Shown here: positions 25,207-33,381 of the stretch, piece by piece | Layout: every line of letters begins with the position of its first letter | Position numbering within the stretch: position 1 is the stretch's first letter | From: Streptomyces sp. WAC05374 | GTDB taxonomy: Bacteria; Actinomycetota; Actinomycetes; Streptomycetales; Streptomycetaceae | Assembly: GCF_004353505.1 (NCBI RefSeq) | Contig: NZ_SMNQ01000014.1 | Span: 62,001-126,000, forward strand | Length of the DNA stretch: 64,000 nucleotides | Direction: 5' to 3' | The notes under the pieces: model-generated | Database searches by the model: none | Told to the model about the DNA's origin: nothing | Seen by the model: the letters and a program-made list of their open reading frames with translations, nothing else | Translations under genes and position numbers: made by a program

Positions 25207-27192
25207 TCAGTTCGCGGTGGTGAGGGAGACGTTGTCGAGGGTGATGGCGGTCTTGGCGGGGTTCCCGCCGATCTCGAAGTTGAGCGATCCGGTGGTGGTG
25301 TCGATGGTGGAGGTGAAGGTGTAGGTGTGGCGCTTGACGCCGGTGGTCAGGTCGGTGACCTGGTCCAGGGTGGAGGTGTAGGGCTCCTCACCGAGCTGGA
25401 CGATGGCCCGCATCTGTGCGGCGGCCGACGCCTTGGCGTCGAAGGTGAGGGTGTACGTGGCGCCCTTGCGGAGGACGACATTGCTCTGTCCGACGATCGC
25501 TTCCCACGAGGAGGTGGTGTCCGCCTCGACGGTGGCGAGCAGCGCTCCGTCGGCCTGGGCGATGGAGGCGCGCTCGGCGGCCCACCAGCCGTCGGTGTCG
25601 GTGGTGAAGGTGCCGTTGCGGACCAGGTCGACGTAGTGGACGGGTCCCGGGGTGACGATGGAGGTGCCGAAGCCGCCGTTGCCGTTGCCCGGGTAGGCGT
25701 GGACGCTGCCGCTGGTGTGGAGGGCGATCAGGTCGCTCTTGCTGTCGCCGTTGTAGTCGGCGGCGGCGACCAGGCGCATGTTCTGCCAGCCCTCGCCGGT
25801 CTTCTTCGCGCCGTGGAAGGTGCCGTTGCCCTTGCCGGCGTAGAGGTAGAGGGCGCCGGTGTTGTGGACGGCGTAGATGTCGGCCTTGTTGTCGCCGTTG
25901 AAGTCGCCGGCGGTGAGCAGGCGCATGTTGGACCAGCCGGAGCTGGTCACGGTCCCCGAGGCGAAGTTCTTGCCGTTGCCGGGGTAGAAGAGGAGGTTGC
26001 CGTTGGTGTGGGCGGCGATCAGGTCGCCCTTGTTGTCGCCGTTGAAGTCCGCGGCGGCGAGCAGGCGGATGCCGCCCCAGCCGCTTCCGGCCACGGAGGA
26101 TCCGGTGACGCCGTTCTTGCCGTTGCCCGGGTACAGGTAGAGGCTGCCGTTGGTGTGGGTGGTGAGAATGTCGGCCTTGCCGTCACCGGTGAAGTCCGTG
26201 GCGGCGAGCAGGCGCATGCCGCTCCACTTGCCCTCGCTGACCTTCACCCGCTTGCCGAACTTGCCCTTGCCGTCCCCCGGCTGGGCGTACAGGTGGTCGT
26301 CGGCCGCGTCGATGGTCAGCAGGTCGGCCTTGCCGTCGCCGTTGAAGTCATCGGCCGTCATCAACTGCGACCACGACCGACCCACGGTGGTGGCGACCCA
26401 GTCGCCCACATCATCCGTGCGCGTGGCGACGGCGTCGGTACGGGTCTCGGTCTCCCCCACACACCCGCCCTGACGCGACCGGGTGGCCACACCCACCAGC
26501 TCGACGCGGCCTTCGGCCTCCCGCAGCAGCGGGGCGCCGGTGTCACCCTTGCACAGGGCGTCGTCCGCGGTGGCGCCGGCCAGGGTCAGCTCGGTGTCGG
26601 AAAGGGCACCGACCTTCATCGACGCGGTGTGGGCCGCGCGGGGTACCCACTCCGTCTTGGTTCGGCCGAAACCGACTGCCTGCAGGGTGTCGCCCTCACC
26701 CGCAGGGGAAGCGGCCAGCCCGATCGGCGCCATACCGGTGGCCGGTGTCGCCAGGCGGGCCATGACCAGGTCACCGCTGGGCGAGGGGACGAGTTCGACG
26801 ACCTCGGCGACGTGTCCGCCGGACCCGGTCAAGGAGCTTCGGCCAATGGTCGCGGTGGTCTTGAGTGCGGGCTTACCCGGCGCAACGCTCGTGGGGTTGG
26901 TGGGGTCGGCGGCAAAGCAGGCCGCGGCGGTCAGCACCCACTGACCGTCGACCAAGGTGCCGGAGCAGGAACGGGCGGGTTCACCTTCGCCGATGTGGAG
27001 GCGAGCGACGGATGCCTGGGCACCGGCGGGCGCGTCAGCACCGGTGGCGGCCGTGGCTGGAGCACCGGTGAGCATGGCCGAGCTGCCTGCAGCGGTCAGT
27101 ACCAAGGCGAGAACGGCGGGACGCGTGCGGATACGGAGCACGGTGGACATCTTCCTTGCGGTAGGACGGCTGGTGGTTGCGGTGGGCCTCAT
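25207..27192 (-). CDS. Secreted trypsin-fold pseudoprotease with FG-GAP repeats and C-terminal carbohydrate-binding-like domain
   Basis: 661 residues from ATG 27192 (TGATG overlap with the upstream gene); ATG 27150 is an alternative with a more classical signal peptide. After the signal comes an S1-like domain (~50-250), but the His motif reads WVLTAAACFA (His replaced by Ala) and the Ser motif CKGDTGAPLL (Ser replaced by Thr), so it should not be a working serine protease. Residues ~260-500 hold five FG-GAP/VCBS-like blades (DFNGDGKADLLTID, DFTGDGKADILTTH, DFNGDNKGDLIAAH and so on), which bind Ca2+ in Asp loops. The end (~515-661) is a β-sandwich like CBM4/9. It is probably a secreted binding protein. 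Confidence 0.85.
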   Translation of the reverse strand: MRPTATTSRPTARKMSTVLRIRTRPAVLALVLTAAGSSAMLTGAPATAATGADAPAGAQASVARLHIGEGEPARSCSGTLVDGQWVLTAAACFAADPTNPTSVAPGKPALKTTATIGRSSLTGSGGHVAEVVELVPSPSGDLVMARLATPATGMAPIGLAASPAGEGDTLQAVGFGRTKTEWVPRAAHTASMKVGALSDTELTLAGATADDALCKGDTGAPLLREAEGRVELVGVATRSRQGGCVGETETRTDAVATRTDDVGDWVATTVGRSWSQLMTADDFNGDGKADLLTIDAADDHLYAQPGDGKGKFGKRVKVSEGKWSGMRLLAATDFTGDGKADILTTHTNGSLYLYPGNGKNGVTGSSVAGSGWGGIRLLAAADFNGDNKGDLIAAHTNGNLLFYPGNGKNFASGTVTSSGWSNMRLLTAGDFNGDNKADIYAVHNTGALYLYAGKGNGTFHGAKKTGEGWQNMRLVAAADYNGDSKSDLIALHTSGSVHAYPGNGNGGFGTSIVTPGPVHYVDLVRNGTFTTDTDGWWAAERASIAQADGALLATVEADTTSSWEAIVGQSNVVLRKGATYTLTFDAKASAAAQMRAIVQLGEEPYTSTLDQVTDLTTGVKRHTYTFTSTIDTTTGSLNFEIGGNPAKTAITLDNVSLTTAN

Positions 27193-27671
27193 CAGCCGGT
27201 GACGCGAAGCTCGACGAGCACCGAGCGCGGTCCCTTGTCGACGCCCTCGCCAAGAGGCTGGTAATCGTTGGCCTCCGCCACGACCGTGGTCTTCTTGCCG
27301 TCAGCGGTAAGAGTCGCCTGTACCGGATGTGCCTCCGTCCAGATACCGAAGGCGTCAGGCATTTCCAGAGTCAGATAGCCTCGCTCGGCATTGACGTCGA
27401 AGCAATAGCTCTTCTGCCCACGCGTCTTGACCAGGATGTCCGGAGTCCCCTCACAGGTGGTCAACGTGATGTGACCGTCACCACGTCGCAGCACGACCTG
27501 CTGGGTCTCCTGAATTCGTGCGGCGCCGGGGTAGGCGAAGTCCTCCACTGCCCACGGTACGTCTACGGCCGCAGCCGGCTCCGCCTGGTGCGGGGCGGCG
27601 TTTGCGGCGCCGAACGCCGAGATTCCGCCGACTACCGAAAACGCACCAACAAGACCGCTCAACACGGCCAT
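27192..27671 (-). CDS. Secreted protein of unknown function
   Basis: 159 residues from ATG 27671, with a signal peptide (VLSGLVGAFSVVGGISAFGA...ANA) and a β-rich mature part with two Cys (TCEG, SYCFD). No family is recognised. Its TGA overlaps the ATG of the pseudoprotease, so the two are coupled and may act together outside the cell. The ribosome site is weak. The start abuts a broken toxin fragment on the other strand, so its promoter region may have been altered by the rearrangement that cut the toxin. The 27.2-28.3 kb DNA is lower in G+C than the neighbours. Confidence 0.7.
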   Translation of the reverse strand: MAVLSGLVGAFSVVGGISAFGAANAAPHQAEPAAAVDVPWAVEDFAYPGAARIQETQQVVLRRGDGHITLTTCEGTPDILVKTRGQKSYCFDVNAERGYLTLEMPDAFGIWTEAHPVQATLTADGKKTTVVAEANDYQPLGEGVDKGPRSVLVELRVTG

Positions 27672-27679
27672 GCGAACAC

Positions 27680-27949
27680 GAAACTACTTGCGGCAGCACA
27701 GGCTGCGAGGACATCGCGAGGCATATTCAGCGGCAAATCGGCGGCACGCGCCACCGGATCACTGATGCTTACGGTGCGCCTACACTCGGAAAGTACCGAG
27801 GCCAGGATACGCGATGGGCTCATCACGACGTCGTGATCAAAGATGGACGCGTGTACGACGGCTGGACGGATAGATATGGCGAGTCCATAGACGTCTACCG
27901 AAGCCGCTTCGAGTACGGTGAATACCTGAGATTCGACCCACTGGACTGA
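27680..27949 (+). pseudogene. Orphan C-terminal fragment of a papain-fold-like polymorphic toxin
   Basis: About 90 codons with no start codon and no upstream toxin body. The frame reads TTCGSTGCEDIARHIQRQIG, then GAPTLGKYRGQDTRWAHHDV and VYDGWTDRYGESIDVYRSRF. A Cys at the start of a helix (codon at 27704), a His in AHHDVV and an Asp in RVYDGW are spaced like the Cys-His-Asp triad of papain-like (Tox-PL) toxin domains found at the ends of RHS/CDI-type effectors. Codon usage is A/T-richer than the genome. The gene at 27959 follows directly and resembles an immunity protein, as in toxin-immunity cassettes. I infer a displaced toxin tip. Confidence 0.6.
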
Positions 27950-27958
27950 GTGAGGATC

Positions 27959-28330
27959 ATGGAATACCGACAGTTGTTTGCCGACGTCAGGAGGCGTCCG
28001 GGCAGCTATGGACTCAGCGGCTCCTTCAGGGAAGCCGTGGCGTTCATCAATGGATGCGACGCCGGAAATTCGTGGGGGCTGCTCGTTGGCTTCCGCGAAT
28101 GGCTGGCCCTTAAGGCCAACACTGAAGCGAATCTGGCGTGGCCATTTCTAGTCTTGGAGATAGCGCATGTGACAGCCGGAGACTCTGAGGCAGGATTGGC
28201 ACTATCCAGTGCTGACGAGGTGAAAGCACTTGAAGTGTTGTTCGAGGAATTGGACTCATTTCTGACCGCCAGGAATGGCGCTCACGGAGCGACCGTCGTT
28301 ATTGCGAAATATCTACAGAGGCGCGGTTGA
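27959..28330 (+). CDS. Probable immunity protein for the adjacent toxin fragment
   Basis: 123 residues from ATG 27959; GTG at 27950, immediately after the toxin TGA, is an alternative. The protein is acidic, soluble and helical (EYRQLFADVRRRPGSYGLSG, then GNSWGLLVGFREWLAL and FEELDSFLTARNG). No enzymatic motif is visible. Position directly behind a toxin C-terminus, small size, acidity and low G+C all fit an immunity role: it would bind and block the toxin in the cytoplasm. The family is not recognised. If the toxin is dead, this is an orphan immunity gene that could still protect against incoming toxin. Confidence 0.65.
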   Translation: MEYRQLFADVRRRPGSYGLSGSFREAVAFINGCDAGNSWGLLVGFREWLALKANTEANLAWPFLVLEIAHVTAGDSEAGLALSSADEVKALEVLFEELDSFLTARNGAHGATVVIAKYLQRRG

Positions 28331-28714
28331 CAAAAAATCAGAAGCCCTGCCGAGGTGCTGTCTCGGTGGGGCTTCTGTGCTGTCTGACGGCAACGTCACG
28401 GACGACCGCTGCGGCAGGTGGGTCTTCAGGTTGCCCTTGGCCGCTGAGGACGTGACCCAGAGGCAATGCCGGCGAGCTGCACTCTTGGGGCCTGACACCA
28501 CTGCTACCGTATATGCGGGCCGATTGCTTAGTGCCGTGCGTCGTCGCCTCCACGCCGACGAAGTTTCGCCGTTATACGTCTGCGACGCTTTCAAAGTTGC
28601 CTCCCGCCTCTGTGAACGGGCGGCGGCACAACCACCCCTTCCGTTCTCACCTCCGCTCCAGACCGGATGCCAAGGGCATGCCCTGGAGTACGTCGTCTGG
28701 ATCGGGGCACACCC
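28331..28714. other. 384-nt region without a supported gene
   Basis: It contains the hairpin at 28339-28376 and then sequence with mixed codon character on both strands. Frames here (for example 28338-28553 minus) lack start signals and known motifs. It may be the right border of the imported toxin/immunity segment. Confidence 0.5.
28339..28376. terminator. Hairpin terminator after the immunity-like gene
   Basis: CAGAAGCCC pairs with GGGCTTCTG, and an inner CCGAG pairs with CTCGG, around a short loop. An A-rich run (CAAAAAATCA) precedes it, so on the minus strand the hairpin is followed by a U-tract. It starts 8 nt after the 28330 stop. Confidence 0.75.
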
Positions 28715-29674
28715 TCACGCCGCCAGCGAGCCCGGGACGATCGCGCCCGGGCCGAACCGGGCGCGGGCCTTGTCCGCCGCCGCTTCGAGCCGGCGGGCCT
28801 TGTCGTCGGCAGGGTCGAGGGAGAGCTGGTGCGCGGCCTTGTCGGCGGGCATCAGGCCCTCGGCGCGCAGCCCGATGGAGCGCACCCGGGCGCGCTGGAG
28901 CCCGAGCGCCTCGTGCATCGCGTAGGCGGCCTCGGCCAGGGTGGCCGTGTGGGCGGTCGGCTCACGCAGGGTGCGGGTGCGGGTGGTCGCCGACCGGTCG
29001 GCGTACCGCACGGTGAGGGTGAGTGAGCGGCACACCTGCTGCTCGCCCCGCATCCGGGCGCCCAGTTCGCCGGCGAGGGAGAGCAGGGCGCGGCGGTGCC
29101 GGTCCTGGTCCAGCTCGTCGCGGCCGAAGGCGCGGTCGGCGGCGACCGACCGGGACGCGGCGTTGGGGACGACCGCCGTGCGGTCGACGCCCTGCGCCCG
29201 CTCCCACACGTCGCGTCCCGCCCGTGCGCCCACGATCCGCTGGAGGACGGCGAGCGGCGCGGCGGCGACGCGTCCGATGGAGTCGAGCCCGTACGAGCAG
29301 AGCGTCCGTGCGGTGGCCGGGCCGACGCCGTACAGCGCGGCGACCGGCTTGTCGCGCAGGAACGCCTCGGGGTCGTCGACGACCAGGGTCGTGCCGGGGG
29401 CCGCGTCCCGTGCCGCCATGCGGGCCAGCATCGGGTTGGGCCCGGCGCCGATGACGCAGTCCACGCCGTGCAGGGCGAGCGCCCGGACGCGGATCACGGC
29501 GGCCAGCCCGGCGGGGCCGCGCCCGAAGTACCGTACGGCGCCGCCCACGTCGGCGAGCGCGGCGTCGGGCGGGGCGGCCTCGACGACGGGCGTGAACTCA
29601 CCGAGCAGGGCGACGAGTTGGGGCAGCAGTGCTTCACGCGACGGCTCCAGCCGGAATCGTACGTAGAGAATCAT
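28715..29674 (-). CDS. imuB: Y-family DNA polymerase homologue, ImuB-like
   Basis: 319 residues. ATG at 29674 overlaps the dnaE2 TGA (ATGA). The Y-family layout is present: palm start MILYVRFRLEP, the fingers/palm core, a helix-hairpin-helix thumb (LYGVGPATARTLCSYGLDSI) and a little-finger region (RSLTLTVRYADRSATTRTRT). The catalytic carboxylates are missing: the first Asp of DinB is replaced (YVRFRLEP), and the SIDEAYLD-type block reads LADVGGAVRYFGRG. This is how ImuB proteins differ from DinB. ImuB has no polymerase activity and links DnaE2 to the β-clamp in mutagenic translesion synthesis. It is shorter than many ImuB proteins, so DinB-like is the alternative name. Confidence 0.75.
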   Translation of the reverse strand: MILYVRFRLEPSREALLPQLVALLGEFTPVVEAAPPDAALADVGGAVRYFGRGPAGLAAVIRVRALALHGVDCVIGAGPNPMLARMAARDAAPGTTLVVDDPEAFLRDKPVAALYGVGPATARTLCSYGLDSIGRVAAAPLAVLQRIVGARAGRDVWERAQGVDRTAVVPNAASRSVAADRAFGRDELDQDRHRRALLSLAGELGARMRGEQQVCRSLTLTVRYADRSATTRTRTLREPTAHTATLAEAAYAMHEALGLQRARVRSIGLRAEGLMPADKAAHQLSLDPADDKARRLEAAADKARARFGPGAIVPGSLAA

Positions 29675-32600
29675 CCCGCGCTCCCCTGACTCTGGTGCCA
29701 CAGCTTCTTCGGAACCGCCGTCCCGTCGCCCGCCGGGCGGAGGTCCGCCCAGGGGTTCATCTCGTATCCGGTGGGCATCGTGATCCGCCGCCCGCTGTCG
29801 GGCGAGGAGGCGGCCACCGGCTCGGCCAGCCGTGCCGCGACCGCGTCCAGGCCGCCCTCGCGCCGCAGTTCCACCAGTTCGGCGAGGTTCCAGGCGGCCG
29901 AGGCGACCACGCTGAAGCTGCGCGGCCCGCGCCGCTGGACCACGCCGCGCACCAGCAGCAGCCAGGAGTGGAAGACGGTGTGCGCGCACGCCTCGTGGCT
30001 GTCGTCGAAGAAGGCCAGGTCGACCAGGCCCGTCCCGTCGTCGAGGGTGGTGAAGATGACGCGCCTGCCGGACCGGACGGGCGGGGTCTGGGTGGCCACC
30101 TTGGAGCCCGCGACCAGCACGGTCCGTCCGTTCGGAACCGCCCGCAGCCGCTGCGCGGAGACCACGCCGAGCTCGGCCAGGAAGGCGTGGTGGTCGCTCA
30201 TCAGGTTGCGCGAGGCGTCCATGGAGAGCACGCCCAGCTCGGCGCTGAGCCGTTCGGCGTCGTCGAGGTCCGGCAGCCCGATGGGCGCGGACGTGCGGCC
30301 GCCCGCGAGCGGGAGCTGGTCGCCGTACGAGCCGGACCCCCGCTGGAGCCGGTGGAGTTCGGCGAGGTGCAGCAGCAGGTCGCGCCGGTTGGCGCCGAAC
30401 TCGTCCAGCGCCCCGACCTGGGCGAGCCGTTCGGCGACGGGGCGGCTGGGGCGGGCCCGTTCCCAGAAGTCCAGCAGGGAGGCGTACGGCTGCCCGGCCT
30501 CGATCCGGGCGGCCTCGGTCCCGCTCATGCCGTGGACGTCGGAGAGCGCCAGCCGCAGTCCCCACTTCCCCAGCGAACCGGACACCAGTTCGATCCGGTG
30601 TGCGACCGCCGACCGGTTCACGTCCACCGGCAGTACGGGCACCCCGCGCCGCCGCGCGTCCGCCAGCAGCAGCCGCTTGGGGTACATGCCGGGGTCGTGC
30701 GTGAGCAACCCGGCGTAGAAGGCGGCCGGATGATGCGCCTTCAGCCACGCCGACTGGTAGGTCGGCACGGCGAAGGCCACCGCGTGCGCCTTGCAGAAGC
30801 CGTAACTGCCGAAGGCCTCGACGATCTCCCAGGTGCGCGTCACCACGTCGTCCGCGTACCCCTTGGCCTTCGCGTGCCGGGCGAACCAGTCCTTGATGCG
30901 GCCCTGCGACTCGGGGTCGGACAGCCCGCGCCGCACCGCGTCGGCCTCCTCACGGCCGCAGCCGGTCATGATGTCGAGGATCTTGATGATCTGCTCGTGG
31001 AAGACGACGACTCCGTACGTCTCCCTCAGCGCCTCCTCCAGGTCCCGGTGCGGGTAGCGCGCCGGTGCCCGGCCGTGCCGGGCCTCGATGAACGGCCGCA
31101 CCATGTCGGCCGCGACCGGGCCGGGACGGAAGAGGGAGATGTCGACGACCAGGTCGTGGAAGGTGGCCGGCTGGAGCCGCCCCACCAGGTCGCGCTGGCC
31201 CGGCGACTCGATCTGGAAGCAGCCGAGCGTCTCGGCGGAGCGGATCAGGTCGTACGTGGCCGGATCGCCGGGCCGCACCTGCCCGGGGTCGTCGATGTCG
31301 ACCACTTCGCCGCTCGCCCGCTCGATCTCGGCGACCGCGTGGGCCATCGCCGACTGCATCCGCACACCGAGGACGTCCAGCTTGAGCAGGCCGAGCTCCT
31401 CCACGTCGTCCTTGTCGAACTGGGACATGGGGAAGCCCTCGCCGCTCGTTGGCACCACCGGCGTACGGCTCAGCAGCGAGGCGTCCGAGAGCAGCACCCC
31501 GCACGGGTGCATGGCGACCCCGCGCGGCAGCGCGTCCAGCGCCTCGACCAGCTCCCACAGCTTGCCGTACTTCCCCCGCTCACCGGCCAGTTCCCGCAGC
31601 TCCGGCAGCTCGTCGAGGGCGGCGCGGGCGTCCCGGGCGCGGATGTGCGGGAAGGCCTTGGCGATCCGGTCGATCTCGGCCGGGTCCATGGAGAGGGCGG
31701 CGCCCACGTCCCGTACCGCGTGGCGCACCCGGTAGGTCTCCGGCATGGCGACGGCGGCCACACGCTCCGGCCCGAAGCGGCCGAGGATCGCACGGTAGAC
31801 CTCCAGGCGGCGGGCGGACTCCACGTCGACGTCGATGTCGGGCAGCACGGGCCGCCGCACCGACAGGAAGCGCTCCATCAGCAGGCCCTGCTCGACGGGG
31901 TCGGCGTGGGCGATGCCGAGGAGGTGGTTGACCAGGGACCCGGCGCCGGAGCCCCGGGCGGTGATCCGGATGCCCATCTCGCGGGTGTCGTCGACGACCT
32001 GGGCGACGGTGAGGAAGTACGAGGCGAAGCCGAGCCGCTCGATGGTGCGCAGCTCGTCCTCCAGACGGGACCAGTACTCCCCCTTCCGGTCGAGGCCGCG
32101 CAGCACCATCCCGGCGGCGCAGCGCGAGCGCAGCACCCGCTCGGCGGTGCGCCGGCCGGCGCCCACCAGGTGCGCCTCGGGGAAGTGGACGGTGCCGATG
32201 CCCAGGTCGTCCTCGGGGTCGACCCGGCACGCGGCGGCGGTCTCCTCGGTCAGGGCGAGGAGCCGGTGCGCGGTGTCGCGGCGGAACCCGGCGGCCTCGG
32301 CGACCCGCTCGGCGGTGGCCGCCATCGCGGCCGGGTCCTTGAGCCAGCGTTCACCGCTGTCGAGGCCCTTGCGGGGGTCGATGGGCACCAGGCGGCGGGC
32401 CGCGTCGAGGACGTCGGCGACCGGACCCTGGCCGGGGTCGGCGTACCGCACGGCGTTGGTGAGCACGGCGCGCACGCCCTGCTCGGCGGCGAGGCCGAGG
32501 GTGCGGGCGGCGTGCCGCAGCGAGCCGGGTCCGGTGCCGGTGCGGCCGTGATGGACGACCTCCAGGCGCAGGGCGTCGCCGTACGCCTCGCGCCAGGGGG

Positions 32601-33240
32601 CGAGCAGCCGGGCGGCGAGGTCGGGGCGGCCGGCGGCGAGGGCGCGGCCGGCCTCGGAGTCGGGGCCGAGGAGGACGGTCAGGCCGTCGCCGTGGTTCTC
32701 CGACCAGGGCAGCAGGGGGCCACCGGTCCGGGCGCCGCGCCCGGCGGCGCGTGCGGTGCCGCGTCCGGCGGTGGGTCCGGCGGCGGGTCCGGCGGCGGGT
32801 CCGGAGGCGGGTCCGGAGGTGGGTCCGGAGGCGTCTTCGGGGGTGGACTCCGGCAGGGGGCCGTTCCCCTCCGCGTGTGCGGCGGTGATCAGCCGGCACA
32901 GGTCGGCCCAGCCCTGGCGGGAGCGGGCGAGGAAGAGCGCGCGGGGCGCGGACTCGTCCACGAAGGCGCCGCCGCGCACGGGGGTGCGGCGACGCTCGGT
33001 GCGCGGGCCCTCCTCCCGTACCGGCCCACCGGTCGCGAGGTCGACCCCGAAGAGCGGGCGCACGCCCTCCTTGGCGCAGGCCGCGGCGAAGCGGACCGCG
33101 CCCGCGACCGTGTCGCGGTCGGTCAGGGCGACGGCGTCCATGCCGCGCTCGGCGGCGCGCGCCACCAGCCGCTCCGGGTGGGAGGCCCCGTACCGCAGGG
33201 AGAAACCCGAAACGGTGTGCAGATGCGTGAACCCTGGCAC
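29671..33240 (-). CDS. dnaE2: Error-prone DNA polymerase III alpha subunit DnaE2
   Basis: 1189 residues. GTG at 33240 has AGGAGG ~6 nt upstream and gives the usual DnaE2 N-terminus (PGFTHLHTVSGFSLRYGASH). The order is PHP domain (ALTDRDTVAGAVRF), polymerase core with the catalytic Asp triplet in PDIDVDVESARRLEVYRAIL, FHDLVVDISLFRPGPVAADM, a helix-hairpin-helix region, and an OB-fold (VLVAGSKVATQTPPVRSG). It carries out translesion synthesis at DNA damage with ImuB, the gene coupled downstream. The PHP domain carries a low-complexity GPASGPAAGP insertion (DNA ~32750-32830). A near-perfect SOS box lies 58 nt upstream of the start. Confidence 0.95.
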   Translation of the reverse strand: MPGFTHLHTVSGFSLRYGASHPERLVARAAERGMDAVALTDRDTVAGAVRFAAACAKEGVRPLFGVDLATGGPVREEGPRTERRRTPVRGGAFVDESAPRALFLARSRQGWADLCRLITAAHAEGNGPLPESTPEDASGPTSGPASGPAAGPAAGPTAGRGTARAAGRGARTGGPLLPWSENHGDGLTVLLGPDSEAGRALAAGRPDLAARLLAPWREAYGDALRLEVVHHGRTGTGPGSLRHAARTLGLAAEQGVRAVLTNAVRYADPGQGPVADVLDAARRLVPIDPRKGLDSGERWLKDPAAMAATAERVAEAAGFRRDTAHRLLALTEETAAACRVDPEDDLGIGTVHFPEAHLVGAGRRTAERVLRSRCAAGMVLRGLDRKGEYWSRLEDELRTIERLGFASYFLTVAQVVDDTREMGIRITARGSGAGSLVNHLLGIAHADPVEQGLLMERFLSVRRPVLPDIDVDVESARRLEVYRAILGRFGPERVAAVAMPETYRVRHAVRDVGAALSMDPAEIDRIAKAFPHIRARDARAALDELPELRELAGERGKYGKLWELVEALDALPRGVAMHPCGVLLSDASLLSRTPVVPTSGEGFPMSQFDKDDVEELGLLKLDVLGVRMQSAMAHAVAEIERASGEVVDIDDPGQVRPGDPATYDLIRSAETLGCFQIESPGQRDLVGRLQPATFHDLVVDISLFRPGPVAADMVRPFIEARHGRAPARYPHRDLEEALRETYGVVVFHEQIIKILDIMTGCGREEADAVRRGLSDPESQGRIKDWFARHAKAKGYADDVVTRTWEIVEAFGSYGFCKAHAVAFAVPTYQSAWLKAHHPAAFYAGLLTHDPGMYPKRLLLADARRRGVPVLPVDVNRSAVAHRIELVSGSLGKWGLRLALSDVHGMSGTEAARIEAGQPYASLLDFWERARPSRPVAERLAQVGALDEFGANRRDLLLHLAELHRLQRGSGSYGDQLPLAGGRTSAPIGLPDLDDAERLSAELGVLSMDASRNLMSDHHAFLAELGVVSAQRLRAVPNGRTVLVAGSKVATQTPPVRSGRRVIFTTLDDGTGLVDLAFFDDSHEACAHTVFHSWLLLVRGVVQRRGPRSFSVVASAAWNLAELVELRREGGLDAVAARLAEPVAASSPDSGRRITMPTGYEMNPWADLRPAGDGTAVPKKLWHQSQGSAG

Positions 33241-33297
33241 CCGCACCTCCTGGATCAATCCGAATCTCACCTCCCCCACTACCACCATAGACCAAGT

Positions 33298-33313
33298 TCG
33301 AACGCATGTACGA
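33298..33313. promoter_or_regulatory. LexA SOS box upstream of dnaE2
   Basis: TCGAACGCATGTACGA matches 11 of 12 conserved positions of the actinobacterial SOS box TCGAAC-N4-GTTCGA. It lies 58 nt upstream of the dnaE2 GTG and 69 nt upstream of the divergent membrane gene at 33382. LexA control of dnaE2/imuB is known in mycobacteria, so DNA-damage induction is expected here. Confidence 0.8.
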
Positions 33314-33381
33314 CCACGCGGGCGTCCGCCATTCGGCCCGTCCCACCTGCGTGAACGGGGCCCGCCCCGGAGCGTGGGGAC

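Noticed and set aside
28338..28553. 71-codon minus-strand frame after the immunity gene
   Set aside because: It has no start signal or recognisable motif and overlaps the hairpin at 28339-28376.
29629..33354. 1241-codon open frame on the plus strand opposite dnaE2
   Set aside because: It mirrors the third-position GC bias of dnaE2, has no ribosome site or family motifs, and its composition (HRxV, PGRG strings) is typical of an antisense shadow.
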